10,870 nt of DNA, taken from assembly GCA_036491435.1 (NCBI GenBank), contig DASXBZ010000141.1, positions 1 to 10,870 of the forward strand, in the 5' to 3' direction. The notes beneath the pieces are model-generated. The model ran no database searches and was not told the origin of the DNA. It saw only the letters and a list, made by a program, of their open reading frames with translations. Made by a program: the position numbers and the translations under genes. Numbering within the stretch: position 1 is the stretch's first letter; each line of letters begins with the position of its first letter. The stretch comes from Bog-473 sp036491435 (GTDB lineage Bacteria; Actinomycetota; Acidimicrobiia; Acidimicrobiales; RAAP-2). Positions 1 through 7,076 of the stretch are shown here, piece after piece.

Positions 1-1574
1 GAGTCGATGATGTGAATGAACGCCTCGTAACAGGTAAATAAACCATGCCGACCGGTCAAGACGTAGCCCTCGAGCAGACCCTCGCATAGATGCTCGGAAA
101 GCACCTCGATCACCCGGCCGTCTTGACTCAGGTGATCGTCGCCCGTCACAGTCTCGGCCATCCACTTTCGATCGGTGACATCGAAGACGCGGGTCAGGCG
201 ATTCGAGACCACTTCGTCGGGTCCGAACAAGAGAAAGTTGCGTGGATTGGCAGCGATGACGTCGCGCACCCAGGAGCCGAGGACCCGTGTTGCTTCGGTT
301 TGGGTTGTGCCAGGCCGCTCGACGTCGACGGCATAGTCGCGGAAGTCGGGAAGCTCGAGGTCCACGACCAACACACCCCCATTGGCGACGGGATTGTCGC
401 TCATACGGTTTTCCCCTTTTGGCGGGAACTGCATGAGTTCTTCGATCGGACTCCCGTCGTCCTTGAATAGCTCCTCTGGCCGATAGGACTTCATCCAAAT
501 CTCCACGGCTGTCCTGTGAACAGGATCGGTGCGCGCGGACGGAATCGGAACCTGATGTGCTCGGAATGTGCCCTCCACCTGCTTGCCGTCAACGGTCGGC
601 GGCCCAGTCCAGCCTTTTGGAGAGCGCAGCACGATCACCGGCCATCTAGGAATCAGCTTCTCGGCCGCTCTGTACGTCGCGTGAATGTGGTCGATGTCAT
701 CAAGGCAGTTGTCCAGCACCCTCGCGAACGTCTGATGCGCGTCGGCCGGGTTGGTGGTGAGGTCGATGGTTACGTCGCGGGGGTCGTAGCCGTAGCCACG
801 CAGGAGCGCATGCAAATCATCCGGCGGGATACGAGCAAGAACGGTTGGATTCGCGATCTTGTATCCATTGAGGTGCAGGATCGGGAGGACCGTGCCATCA
901 CGGTCTGGATTGATGAGCTTGTTCACGTGCCAACTCGCCGCGAGCGCTCCAGTCTCGGCCTCGCCGTCACCGACCACGCAAAAGACCGTAAGGTCGGGGT
1001 GGTCAAGGGCAGCTCCATAGGCATGCAGCAGTGAGTATCCGAGTTCGCCTCCTTCGTGGAATGAACCGGGTGTATTGGGTGCCACGTGTGACGGGACACC
1101 GCCGGGAAACGAAAACTGTCGGAACAGACGCTGCATGCCCACTTCGTCTTGACGGATCGAGGGGTAGCGCTCGGCGTAGGTGCCTTCGAGCCAAGCGCAG
1201 GCGTTGGGTCCTGGACCGCCGTGGCCAGGGCCCATGACGTAGCAAGCATTCAGATCGCGATTGCGAATAGCACGATTGGCGTGGGCATAAATGAGGTTGA
1301 GGCCGGGGGTGGTGCCCCAGTGCCCGAGCAATCTCGGCTTGACATCCTCCGCCACAAGAGGTCTTCGAAGAAGCGCGTTGTCCATCAGGTAGATCTGACC
1401 CACCGAGAGGTAGTTCGCGGCTCGCCACCATGCGTCGAGTATGCGGAGCTCCTCATAAGTCAATGGGCCCGGGGCGTCGACCAGGTGATAACCGGTCGGA
1501 GCAATCGTCTCACCGGTGGCGCTCGTTTCGTCATCCGGGGACGTGTCTTCGGAGGTCCTGGCAGGAAGGTTCAT
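1..1574 (-). CDS. xfp: Phosphoketolase (xylulose-5-P/fructose-6-P), 3' end outside window
   Basis: Thiamine-diphosphate enzyme that splits xylulose-5-phosphate (and often fructose-6-phosphate) with inorganic phosphate into acetyl phosphate plus glyceraldehyde-3-P or erythrose-4-P, in the cytosol. The leftward frame is open from ATG at 1574 to the window edge: 524 complete codons of a family of about 790-800 residues, so the C-terminal third is missing only because the window ends. Visible family motifs are GHWGTTPGLN (84-93), MGPGHGGP (114-121), HEGGELGYS (173-181), the ThDP/Mg motif GDGEAETG (202-209) with its partner asparagine in LHLNGYKI (233-240), LRSPKGWTGP (316-325), and LTGRHGLFTCYEAFIHII (506-523). 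The start is supported by AAGGAG five bases upstream. The gene is divergent from acetate kinase, which would consume its acetyl phosphate. Dual substrate use cannot be read from sequence by eye. Confidence 0.97.
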   Translation of the reverse strand, partial: MNLPARTSEDTSPDDETSATGETIAPTGYHLVDAPGPLTYEELRILDAWWRAANYLSVGQIYLMDNALLRRPLVAEDVKPRLLGHWGTTPGLNLIYAHANRAIRNRDLNACYVMGPGHGGPGPNACAWLEGTYAERYPSIRQDEVGMQRLFRQFSFPGGVPSHVAPNTPGSFHEGGELGYSLLHAYGAALDHPDLTVFCVVGDGEAETGALAASWHVNKLINPDRDGTVLPILHLNGYKIANPTVLARIPPDDLHALLRGYGYDPRDVTIDLTTNPADAHQTFARVLDNCLDDIDHIHATYRAAEKLIPRWPVIVLRSPKGWTGPPTVDGKQVEGTFRAHQVPIPSARTDPVHRTAVEIWMKSYRPEELFKDDGSPIEELMQFPPKGENRMSDNPVANGGVLVVDLELPDFRDYAVDVERPGTTQTEATRVLGSWVRDVIAANPRNFLLFGPDEVVSNRLTRVFDVTDRKWMAETVTGDDHLSQDGRVIEVLSEHLCEGLLEGYVLTGRHGLFTCYEAFIHIID

Positions 1575-1642
1575 ACAAGCTCCTTCGGTGCGGTGGCCGG
1601 TGCGACGAAGCCTATGCACTCAACAAGCGCTAGAACCATGGA
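1575..1642. promoter_or_regulatory. Divergent spacer between phosphoketolase and acetate kinase
   Basis: Sixty-eight bases separate two divergent starts, so the promoters of both genes must lie here or reach into the opposite gene. I could not find a convincing -35/-10 pair for either direction. A weak imperfect hairpin (cttcg...cgaag, 5-base arms) is present. The close back-to-back packing suggests joint regulation, which is inference. Confidence 0.4.
1580..1585 (-). promoter_or_regulatory. Ribosome binding site of phosphoketolase
   Basis: The leftward strand reads AAGGAG, then a five-base spacer CTTGT, then ATG. It is a near-consensus Shine-Dalgarno sequence and fixes the phosphoketolase start at 1574. 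It lies inside the 68-base spacer shared with the divergent acetate kinase gene. Confidence 0.85.
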
Positions 1643-2740
1643 GTGCGAGTACTCGTGGTGAACGCGGGATCGACCAGCCTCAAACTTCGTGTCGTTGACG
1701 GCGAGGATCGCATAGGCGAGACCGTCGACTCCAACCCAGTTGGTGACTCATTGGAAGAGGACCTGGATCGCTTCTTGGCTTCAGCTGGACCGCTCGACGC
1801 GGTTGGCCACCGAATCGTGCACGGCGGTCCTCGATTCACCCGTCCTGTGGTGGTCGATGCCGGGGTCCGAACTCAGCTCGACGAGATGAACGATCTGGCG
1901 CCCCTGCACAATCCTCCGGCACTCGCCGCGCTGGATGCCTTGCGTCGCCTGTTGCCACAGGTGCCTGCGGTCACATGCTTCGACACCGCGTTCCATTCCT
2001 CGCTGAAGCCAGCCGCCTCGCGCTACGCGCTACCAACCGCATGGGTCGAAAACTGGCACCTGCGCCGCTACGGATTCCACGGGCTCAGCTGCACATGGAG
2101 CGTCGGTCGTGCTGCGGAGTTGTTGGAACGCCCGGCAGGTTCGGTCAGGCTTGTGATTTGCCATCTGGGCGGTGGTGCCTCCGTGACCGCCACAGCCGGT
2201 GGGCGCTCGGTTGACACCACCATGGGATTCACCCCTACAGAAGGGCTCGTCATGGCGACGCGCTCTGGGGATGTAGATCCGGCCGCAATCGCCTGGCTTG
2301 CCGCCCGTGGCGTCGCACCCAACGAACTTACCGATGGCCTGGAACTCCGCAGCGGCCTGCTTGCACTATCGGGCGGCCTGACCGGCGATATGCGAGATCT
2401 GCTTCGGTATCGGCAGCGCGGGGACCAGGAGGCCACATTGGCTGTGGACGTCTATGTGCATCGTCTTCGGGCGAAGATCGCTGCGATGACTGCCGCCACG
2501 GACGGGACGGATGCCGTCGTATTTACCGCGGGGGTTGGCGAGAACGAGAGCGAGATCCGGGCCGATGCATGCCAGCATCTCGAATGGATGGGTGTTTCTC
2601 TCGATGCCAAGGCAAACCGGGCGGTGGGTTCCGACGACGTCGACATCAGCGAAGTCGGCGCGAGAGTAAGGACGCTTGTAATTCACGCGCGCGAGGAGCT
2701 TGTGGTGGCTGCCGAGTGCCGGGCAGTGCTGAATTCATAG
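1643..2740 (+). CDS. ackA: Acetate kinase, short form
   Basis: Transfers phosphate from acetyl phosphate to ADP, giving acetate and ATP (reversible), and completes the phosphoketolase bypass. At 365 residues it is about 30 shorter than the usual 395-400, mostly through a reduced segment between the N-terminal phosphate motif and HRIVHGG. ASKHA-fold motifs: NAGSTSLKLRV (7-17), GHRIVHGGPRFT (55-66, with the conserved Arg), LHNPPAL (88-94), CFDTAFHSSL (112-121, with the catalytic Asp), RRYGFHGLS (141-149), CHLGGGAS (173-180), MGFTPTEGLVMATRSGD (194-210), FTAGVGENESE (294-304) and a C-terminal AREEL (349-353) in place of the usual TNEE. The common GTSH element reads GLSC, so its final His is Cys. 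GTG at 1643 is the only usual start after the in-frame stop at 1631, and the phosphate motif begins at residue 7. No good ribosome binding site is visible. Confidence 0.93.
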   Translation: MRVLVVNAGSTSLKLRVVDGEDRIGETVDSNPVGDSLEEDLDRFLASAGPLDAVGHRIVHGGPRFTRPVVVDAGVRTQLDEMNDLAPLHNPPALAALDALRRLLPQVPAVTCFDTAFHSSLKPAASRYALPTAWVENWHLRRYGFHGLSCTWSVGRAAELLERPAGSVRLVICHLGGGASVTATAGGRSVDTTMGFTPTEGLVMATRSGDVDPAAIAWLAARGVAPNELTDGLELRSGLLALSGGLTGDMRDLLRYRQRGDQEATLAVDVYVHRLRAKIAAMTAATDGTDAVVFTAGVGENESEIRADACQHLEWMGVSLDAKANRAVGSDDVDISEVGARVRTLVIHAREELVVAAECRAVLNS

Positions 2741-2781
2741 ATGTGAGCTCAGGGGTTTAGCGACTCAGGGTGTCTTCAAAA

Positions 2782-3348
2782 TCAAGAAGTCGAGGGTTTG
2801 TTGAGGACTTTGCGCCAATTGACCAGAGGCAAAAGGCAGACAACCGCGAGAAGCGCGACCTGCAGGGCGATGGACCAAGGCGAACCGAAGAGCTGGCCCA
2901 GGACGTTTCCCAATTGTCGATCCGCGAGAACCGCCACGCTCATGTAGATGGAATAGCTCACGAGTCGTCCCGCAAAGAATGCCAAGGTGAACAGCGGAAG
3001 GTTCAAGTCCAGAAACCCTGCAGCGAGGAAGAGCTGCGCGGAAGGGAGAGGCGAGACAACAAAGACAGCGAAGATCGCAAGAACGCTGCCGCGTTTCCGG
3101 TTCAGCAGAAAGCGGGCCTCCTCGAGGTTGTCGCGCATCCTGCGAGGAAGCCGCGTCGAAAAGTGGCGCGCACCCAACGCGAGGAGATAGCGCCCACTCG
3201 CTGCCGCGACGGCACCTATCACCACCAGCGCCACAGGGTTGAGGTGCCAATGCAGACGCGTGAACACAAGGACGGCCCAGGTGGGTGGGCCAAAGGCTGG
3301 GAGGAGATTGATGCCAAAAACGATCGCGAACACGGCCAGGTACGGCAC
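2782..3348 (-). CDS. VTT/DedA-like (SNARE-associated type) integral membrane protein
   Basis: A 188-residue polytopic membrane protein. Hydrophobic segments lie around residues 3-29, 38-59, 88-111, 116-140 and 158-177. Features recalling the VTT/DedA or YqaA-like group are NLLPAFGPPTW (14-24), a glycine-rich GR turn (52-53), and SPLPSAQLFLAAGF (99-112) followed by FFAGR (124-128). A basic amphipathic stretch (61-86, rich in Arg) sits between the second and third hydrophobic regions. DedA-type proteins are linked to lipid carrier flipping and membrane homeostasis, but the substrate here cannot be assigned. GTG at 3348 is the first ATG, GTG or TTG in frame; there is an in-frame CTG at 3372 and no clear ribosome binding site, so the start is uncertain. 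It converges on acetate kinase with a 41-base gap. Confidence 0.75.
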   Translation of the reverse strand: MPYLAVFAIVFGINLLPAFGPPTWAVLVFTRLHWHLNPVALVVIGAVAAASGRYLLALGARHFSTRLPRRMRDNLEEARFLLNRKRGSVLAIFAVFVVSPLPSAQLFLAAGFLDLNLPLFTLAFFAGRLVSYSIYMSVAVLADRQLGNVLGQLFGSPWSIALQVALLAVVCLLPLVNWRKVLNKPSTS

Positions 3349-3479
3349 GGTTCGACAATAGACACGCAGTCCGCATGGAATTTTTTGGTAAGTCCGCCCC
3401 CCGGTCTGTCGTCCGCACAGGCGGTTCAGTACGACACGTGACCCTGTCCCAGTTCAACATAAGCGCGATTTGCGCCGGG

Positions 3480-3926
3480 TCACGCTTCTGATCGCCCCTT
3501 CGGCCGATCGGCAACGAACGCAAAGATCACTCCGAAGGCCACGTTGTCGGCCAGCTGGAGACCGAACGGCAAATCTCGGATCGCGGGGAACCGACGCCCG
3601 ATCACTCCTACGCCAACCAGGCCCATGGCGGCGCCACCAGCTGCTCCCCACAGGGCCGACTGCCGGTGGGGGAGGCATCGTCCAAGTGCCTGCCCGAAGG
3701 CGGCCGAGATGCCGAAGTGCGTCACCGCTCCCAGAATCAGGTTGGGCCGACCCGGTGGGACAAGCGTGCCGATCGACCGGGTCGCGCGGAGTCCGTACCG
3801 CCACATCCCTCTGACGCCGTCGCGATGCACGGCGCCGAGACCCGATGGCGCCGCGCTGAGGAGGCTGGCTGCGATCGTCGCCTCGAGGATCCGTCGCTGT
3901 GATCGCCTCCCCGTTGTGCTCGGCAT
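3480..3926 (-). CDS. Small conserved membrane protein, function unknown
   Basis: About 148 residues, counted from ATG at 3926. The frame is open further upstream (to 4217), but that stretch is polar, low in family-like features, and antisense to the epimerase gene, so I place the start at 3926, just before the first hydrophobic helix. Hydrophobic stretches are seen near residues 13-33, 62-80, 91-110 and 123-139. The C-terminal part has a pattern I associate with small hypothetical proteins of actinobacteria: GxVIGRRFPAIRDLP followed by a helix with ADNVAFG. Four short helices with Gly/Ala packing suggest a compact integral membrane protein. No catalytic motif is visible and I do not assign a function. 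The gene is divergent from the epimerase with a 58-base spacer; no ribosome binding site is clear. Confidence 0.7.
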   Translation of the reverse strand: MPSTTGRRSQRRILEATIAASLLSAAPSGLGAVHRDGVRGMWRYGLRATRSIGTLVPPGRPNLILGAVTHFGISAAFGQALGRCLPHRQSALWGAAGGAAMGLVGVGVIGRRFPAIRDLPFGLQLADNVAFGVIFAFVADRPKGRSEA

Positions 3927-3960
3927 GGCCGAAGAGTAGAACGTGGCCCGCAAATCCGTA

Positions 3961-3976
3961 TGACCTGATGAGGTCA
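3961..3976. promoter_or_regulatory. Perfect inverted repeat in a divergent spacer, possible operator
   Basis: TGACCTgatgAGGTCA: two perfect 6-base arms around a 4-base centre. It lies in the 58-base spacer between the leftward small membrane protein (starts 3926) and the rightward epimerase (starts 3985 or 3988). This symmetry and position fit a dimeric repressor site. In the epimerase mRNA it could instead form a small hairpin next to the ribosome binding region. No regulator gene lies in the window. Confidence 0.4.
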
Positions 3977-3984
3977 CTGGGGGA

Positions 3985-4905
3985 GTGGTGCTCGAAGGGC
4001 AGAAGATTCTGGTCACCGGAGCAAGTGGGCGGGTCGCTTTCCCGATCGCCCGTGCGCTCGCCAAAGGCAACGAGGTCTGGGGAGTGGCCCGGTTCACCGA
4101 CCCCGGCTCGCTTTCCCGACTGGAGGCGGCAGGGGTAAGGCCGGTGGCCCTCGACGTCTCGACAGCGGACTTCTCGATGCTGCCTGACGACTTCACGCAT
4201 GTGTTCCACGCCGCCATGTCATCGGGGGCCGACGGCTGGGCGTCCGCGTTCGAGATGAACTCGCAGGCATCGGGGGCACTGCTGTACCACTGTCGAACGG
4301 CGAAGGGCTTCGTGTTCTGTTCGACCGGATCGATCTACCAGTACCAAGGTCGGCGGCCCCTCACGGAGAGCGATCCGCCGGGCGTCCCTCGGCTCGACGC
4401 CTACGGCAACTACAGCTTCTCGAAGGTGGCCGGTGAGGCGGTCTGCACCTGGGTGTCCCGGGAGTTCAAGGTGCCGCTCACCATCATCCGCATCTGCTCG
4501 ACCTACGGGCCCGAGGGGGGCACCCCGGCCGATCGCTTCGAACGCATGCTGGCCGGCAAGCCGATCCGGCTCCATCCCGACGCGCCGAACAACTTCAACC
4601 CGATCTACGAGGACGACTATGTCGCGCTCGGCATCCGGGCCCTCGAGGTTGCCGGCGTGCCGCCGGTGGTCGTCAATTGGGCTGGCAGCGAGACAGTGAG
4701 CGCCGAGGAGTACTGCACCTACATGGGCGAGCTCACCGGGATCGAGCCGCAGATCGTCTACGACCCGGTGGTGCACACAGCCCTGTGGCCGGACGTCACG
4801 TACATGCACGAGGTGCTCGGCCGGACCAAAGTCCATTGGCGCGACGGATTCCGGCGCATGATCGAGGCGCGACACCCCGAGTTGCCGCTGCAGGACCTCG
4901 GATAA
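3985..4905 (+). CDS. NAD(P)-dependent epimerase/dehydratase (extended SDR)
   Basis: A 306-residue Rossmann-fold enzyme of the extended short-chain dehydrogenase/reductase group, which acts on nucleotide sugars or related alcohols. Motifs: ILVTGASGRVAFPIA (8-22), a nucleotide-binding glycine motif in which the third Gly is replaced; LDVST (56-60); VFHAAMSSG (73-81); FCSTGSIYQY (111-120), giving the active-site Ser/Thr; catalytic YSFSK (Y143, K147); IRICSTYGPEG (168-178); and YEDDYVALGIRALEV (208-222), typical of the C-terminal substrate domain. Substrate and product cannot be inferred: no sugar transferase or pathway partner is adjacent. GTG codons at 3985 and 3988 are both possible starts, and a purine-rich GGGGGAG run lies immediately upstream. 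The double-propeller gene follows in the same direction after about 120 bases. Confidence 0.9.
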   Translation: MVLEGQKILVTGASGRVAFPIARALAKGNEVWGVARFTDPGSLSRLEAAGVRPVALDVSTADFSMLPDDFTHVFHAAMSSGADGWASAFEMNSQASGALLYHCRTAKGFVFCSTGSIYQYQGRRPLTESDPPGVPRLDAYGNYSFSKVAGEAVCTWVSREFKVPLTIIRICSTYGPEGGTPADRFERMLAGKPIRLHPDAPNNFNPIYEDDYVALGIRALEVAGVPPVVVNWAGSETVSAEEYCTYMGELTGIEPQIVYDPVVHTALWPDVTYMHEVLGRTKVHWRDGFRRMIEARHPELPLQDLG

Positions 4906-5027
4906 CAGGCCCTTCGCGCCCACGACCAGCGGTCCTTGTCCCGCGCGACGGGGGCGGCCAAGATACGGCTGCCGTGACAAACGTACGCCCGGCGGGCCAG
5001 CACGCTTCCGCTCGCCACGCCAGGACC

Positions 5028-7076
5028 ATGGTTCGCCGCCGCCGCACGTTCGCAGTCGGTGCCCTTCTCGTCGTGATCCTGATCGCCGTGTTGGTGTACG
5101 CGATGGGCTCCTCGGGCGGGAACAAGGCGGCGTCACCGCCCGCTGCCGCGTCGGGCCAGCACGGAACGACGACGTCGGTCCCGGGCCACGTGTCGTCGGG
5201 CCGGCACGGTGCGGCCGCGCCGGCGGGGGTCCCGGCGATCGAGTCGGGCGTGTTGCCCTGGCAGCTGGCGGCGCCGCTGAGCCGCGAGGTCGCGGTGCCG
5301 GGTGCGGGCGGTGGCAGCGTCAGCGTGCTGGGAGGTCTCACCAAGGGGAGCGCGACGACGGCGAGCGTGGTGAACCTCGCGGTGCCGGCGGGGACGCCGA
5401 CGGCCGCCGGCGCTCTCGCGACCGCCACGCACGATGCGGCGGGGACGGTCCTCGGGGGCCGGGTCCTCGTGTTCGGCGGCGGCGTCCTCAACTCATTTAC
5501 GACGGTGCAGGCGTATCCGCTGACGGCCGCCGGTGCATCGGCCACTGGCACGGTCGTGGGCCAGCTGCCCCAGGCGCGTTCGGACGCGAGTGCCGTCACC
5601 ATCGGGCGCACCGCCTACGTCATTGGCGGCTACACCGGCACAGTCGCCGATCCGCAGGTGTTGTCGACGACGAACGGAAGCGCGTTTCACGTTGTCGGGT
5701 CGCTGCCAGTGCCCGTGCGTTACCCCGCCGTGGCCGCGGTCGGTCGCATGATCTATGCGTTCGGCGGCCAACAGATCGGTGGGGCCGCCGGCGCGGTCAC
5801 CGCCATCCAGCGCATCGACACGGCGTCCGGGAAGATCCAGGTCGTCGGGCACCTGCCGCAGGCGCTCCTCGGCGCCTCTGCGGTGACGTTGGGCGGTGTG
5901 ATCTACGTTGCGGGGGGATCGACCGGGCCGTCCGACTCGGGGGTGATCTATGCCTTCGACTCCGTCAAGGGCCGTGTGCTGGTGGCGGGGCACCTCATCG
6001 CGCCGTTGTCGAATGCGGCGGTGGCGACTGTCGCCGGCACGGCGTGGCTCGTCGGGGGAGAGAACGGGAGCACACCCACCACCACGGTCCAGATGCTGAA
6101 GCCCAACATCAAGTTCGGCACCGCGGGCGCGCCGGGGGCGGGCTCGCCGTACTTCGGGGAAAAGTTGCTCATCGCCGACCGCGGCAACAACCGGATGCTC
6201 GTCCTCGACGACACCGGCGCCGTCACATGGACGTACCCGAACCCGCCGTCCATGCCCCCGCCACCGGGCCCCCGGGGTTTCTACTTCCCCGACGACACCT
6301 TCTTCATCAATCACGGCACCGCGATCATCTCGAACCAGGAGGAGAACGAGACCATCGTGCAGATCGGTTACCCGAGCGGCAAGCTCTTGTGGAGCTACGG
6401 GCATCCTGCGCAGCCAGGCTCCTCGCCGGGGTATCTCCACGAGCCCGACGACGCCTACCTGTTGAAGAACGGCAACATCACGGTGGCCGACGCCGACAAC
6501 TGCCGCATCCTCTTCATCAGCCCGGGCGGGTCCTTCCTCAACCAGATCGGGACGACGGGCTCGTGCGTGCACAACCCGCCGACGGGCGTGGGGGGCCCCA
6601 ACGGTGATACGCCGTTGGCGGACGGAAACGTCCTCGTCTCTGAGACGAGGGGCTCGTTCATCTCCGAGTACACACCGAGCGGGACCCTGGTCTGGACGGC
6701 ACACGTCCCCATCGCGTACCCCTCCGACCCGCAACAGCTCGGCCCCGACCTCTACATGTGTGCCGACTACACGAACCCCGGAGGCATCGTCGAGTTCAAC
6801 AAGGCCGGACAGATCCTCTACACGTATCGGGCCCCCTCAGGCATCAACCGCCTCAACCAACCGTCGCTGGCCGAGCTGCTCCCGAGCGGTGCTTTCATGT
6901 TGAACGACGACTACCGCAACCGCATGGCGGCGATCGACCCCACCACCCAGGCGCTGGTCTGGAACTACGGGGTGCCCGACGTCGCCGGCACGGCGCCCGG
7001 GGAGCTCAACACCCCGGACGGGTTCGACATATTGAACCCGGACGGCTCGACGCCGACGCACCCGACGACGGGCTGA
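5028..7076 (+). CDS. Membrane-anchored double beta-propeller protein (Kelch + NHL/PQQ-like)
   Basis: About 682 residues from ATG at 5028; an in-frame GTG at 4974 would add 18 polar residues, and neither has a good ribosome binding site. Residues 2-6 are VRRRR, followed by a single hydrophobic segment (8-25) and a Ser/Gly/Ala/Pro-rich linker (27-75), which suggests a signal anchor with an outside C-terminal part. Residues about 80-357 carry Kelch-type blades: VLVFGGG (147), AYVIGGY (196), IYAFGGQ (242), IYVAGGS (292), AWLVGGE (339). Residues about 377-672 form a second set with LLIADRGNNRMLVLDDTG, HEPDDAYLLKNGNITVADAD, LWSYGHP and LVWNYGVP, resembling NHL, PQQ-type or arylsulfotransferase-like propellers. 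No catalytic residue set is recognised, so binding or scaffold function is as likely as enzymatic. The 3' end overlaps cysA tail to tail. Confidence 0.85.
   Translation: MVRRRRTFAVGALLVVILIAVLVYAMGSSGGNKAASPPAAASGQHGTTTSVPGHVSSGRHGAAAPAGVPAIESGVLPWQLAAPLSREVAVPGAGGGSVSVLGGLTKGSATTASVVNLAVPAGTPTAAGALATATHDAAGTVLGGRVLVFGGGVLNSFTTVQAYPLTAAGASATGTVVGQLPQARSDASAVTIGRTAYVIGGYTGTVADPQVLSTTNGSAFHVVGSLPVPVRYPAVAAVGRMIYAFGGQQIGGAAGAVTAIQRIDTASGKIQVVGHLPQALLGASAVTLGGVIYVAGGSTGPSDSGVIYAFDSVKGRVLVAGHLIAPLSNAAVATVAGTAWLVGGENGSTPTTTVQMLKPNIKFGTAGAPGAGSPYFGEKLLIADRGNNRMLVLDDTGAVTWTYPNPPSMPPPPGPRGFYFPDDTFFINHGTAIISNQEENETIVQIGYPSGKLLWSYGHPAQPGSSPGYLHEPDDAYLLKNGNITVADADNCRILFISPGGSFLNQIGTTGSCVHNPPTGVGGPNGDTPLADGNVLVSETRGSFISEYTPSGTLVWTAHVPIAYPSDPQQLGPDLYMCADYTNPGGIVEFNKAGQILYTYRAPSGINRLNQPSLAELLPSGAFMLNDDYRNRMAAIDPTTQALVWNYGVPDVAGTAPGELNTPDGFDILNPDGSTPTHPTTG
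6632..6650. repeat. Near-perfect palindrome inside the double-propeller gene
   Basis: CCTCGTCTC-T-GAGACGAGG: two perfect 9-base arms with a single central base. It encodes part of VLVSETRG in the second propeller, so it may simply reflect codon choice. Its symmetry is that of a strong hairpin or protein site. Confidence 0.6.

Noticed and set aside
516..1034. Rightward frame of 172 codons
   Set aside because: It is antisense to the phosphoketolase thiamine-diphosphate region, whose motifs are unmistakable.
2741..2781. Terminator between the converging acetate kinase and VTT-like genes
   Set aside because: The 41 bases show only a short direct repeat (CTCAGGG) and no stem followed by a T run in either direction.
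3349..3479. Promoter for the VTT-like gene (TTGAAC on the leftward strand)
   Set aside because: A -35-like hexamer is present but no acceptable -10 lies at the right distance, so I cannot support a promoter.
2765..3523. Leftward frame of 252 codons overlapping the VTT-like gene
   Set aside because: The other frame gives a clean multi-helix membrane protein, while this one is Arg/Pro/Ser-rich with no regular pattern.
5493..6734. Leftward open frame of 413 codons antisense to the double-propeller gene
   Set aside because: Arg/Val/Asp-rich composition without domain features; the opposite strand has convincing propeller blades.
5028..7076. Calling the double-propeller protein an arylsulfotransferase because of the nearby sulfate importer
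   Set aside because: The blade pattern is only loosely similar and I cannot identify the catalytic His/Arg set. The importer is on the opposite strand and convergent, so it is not a shared operon.
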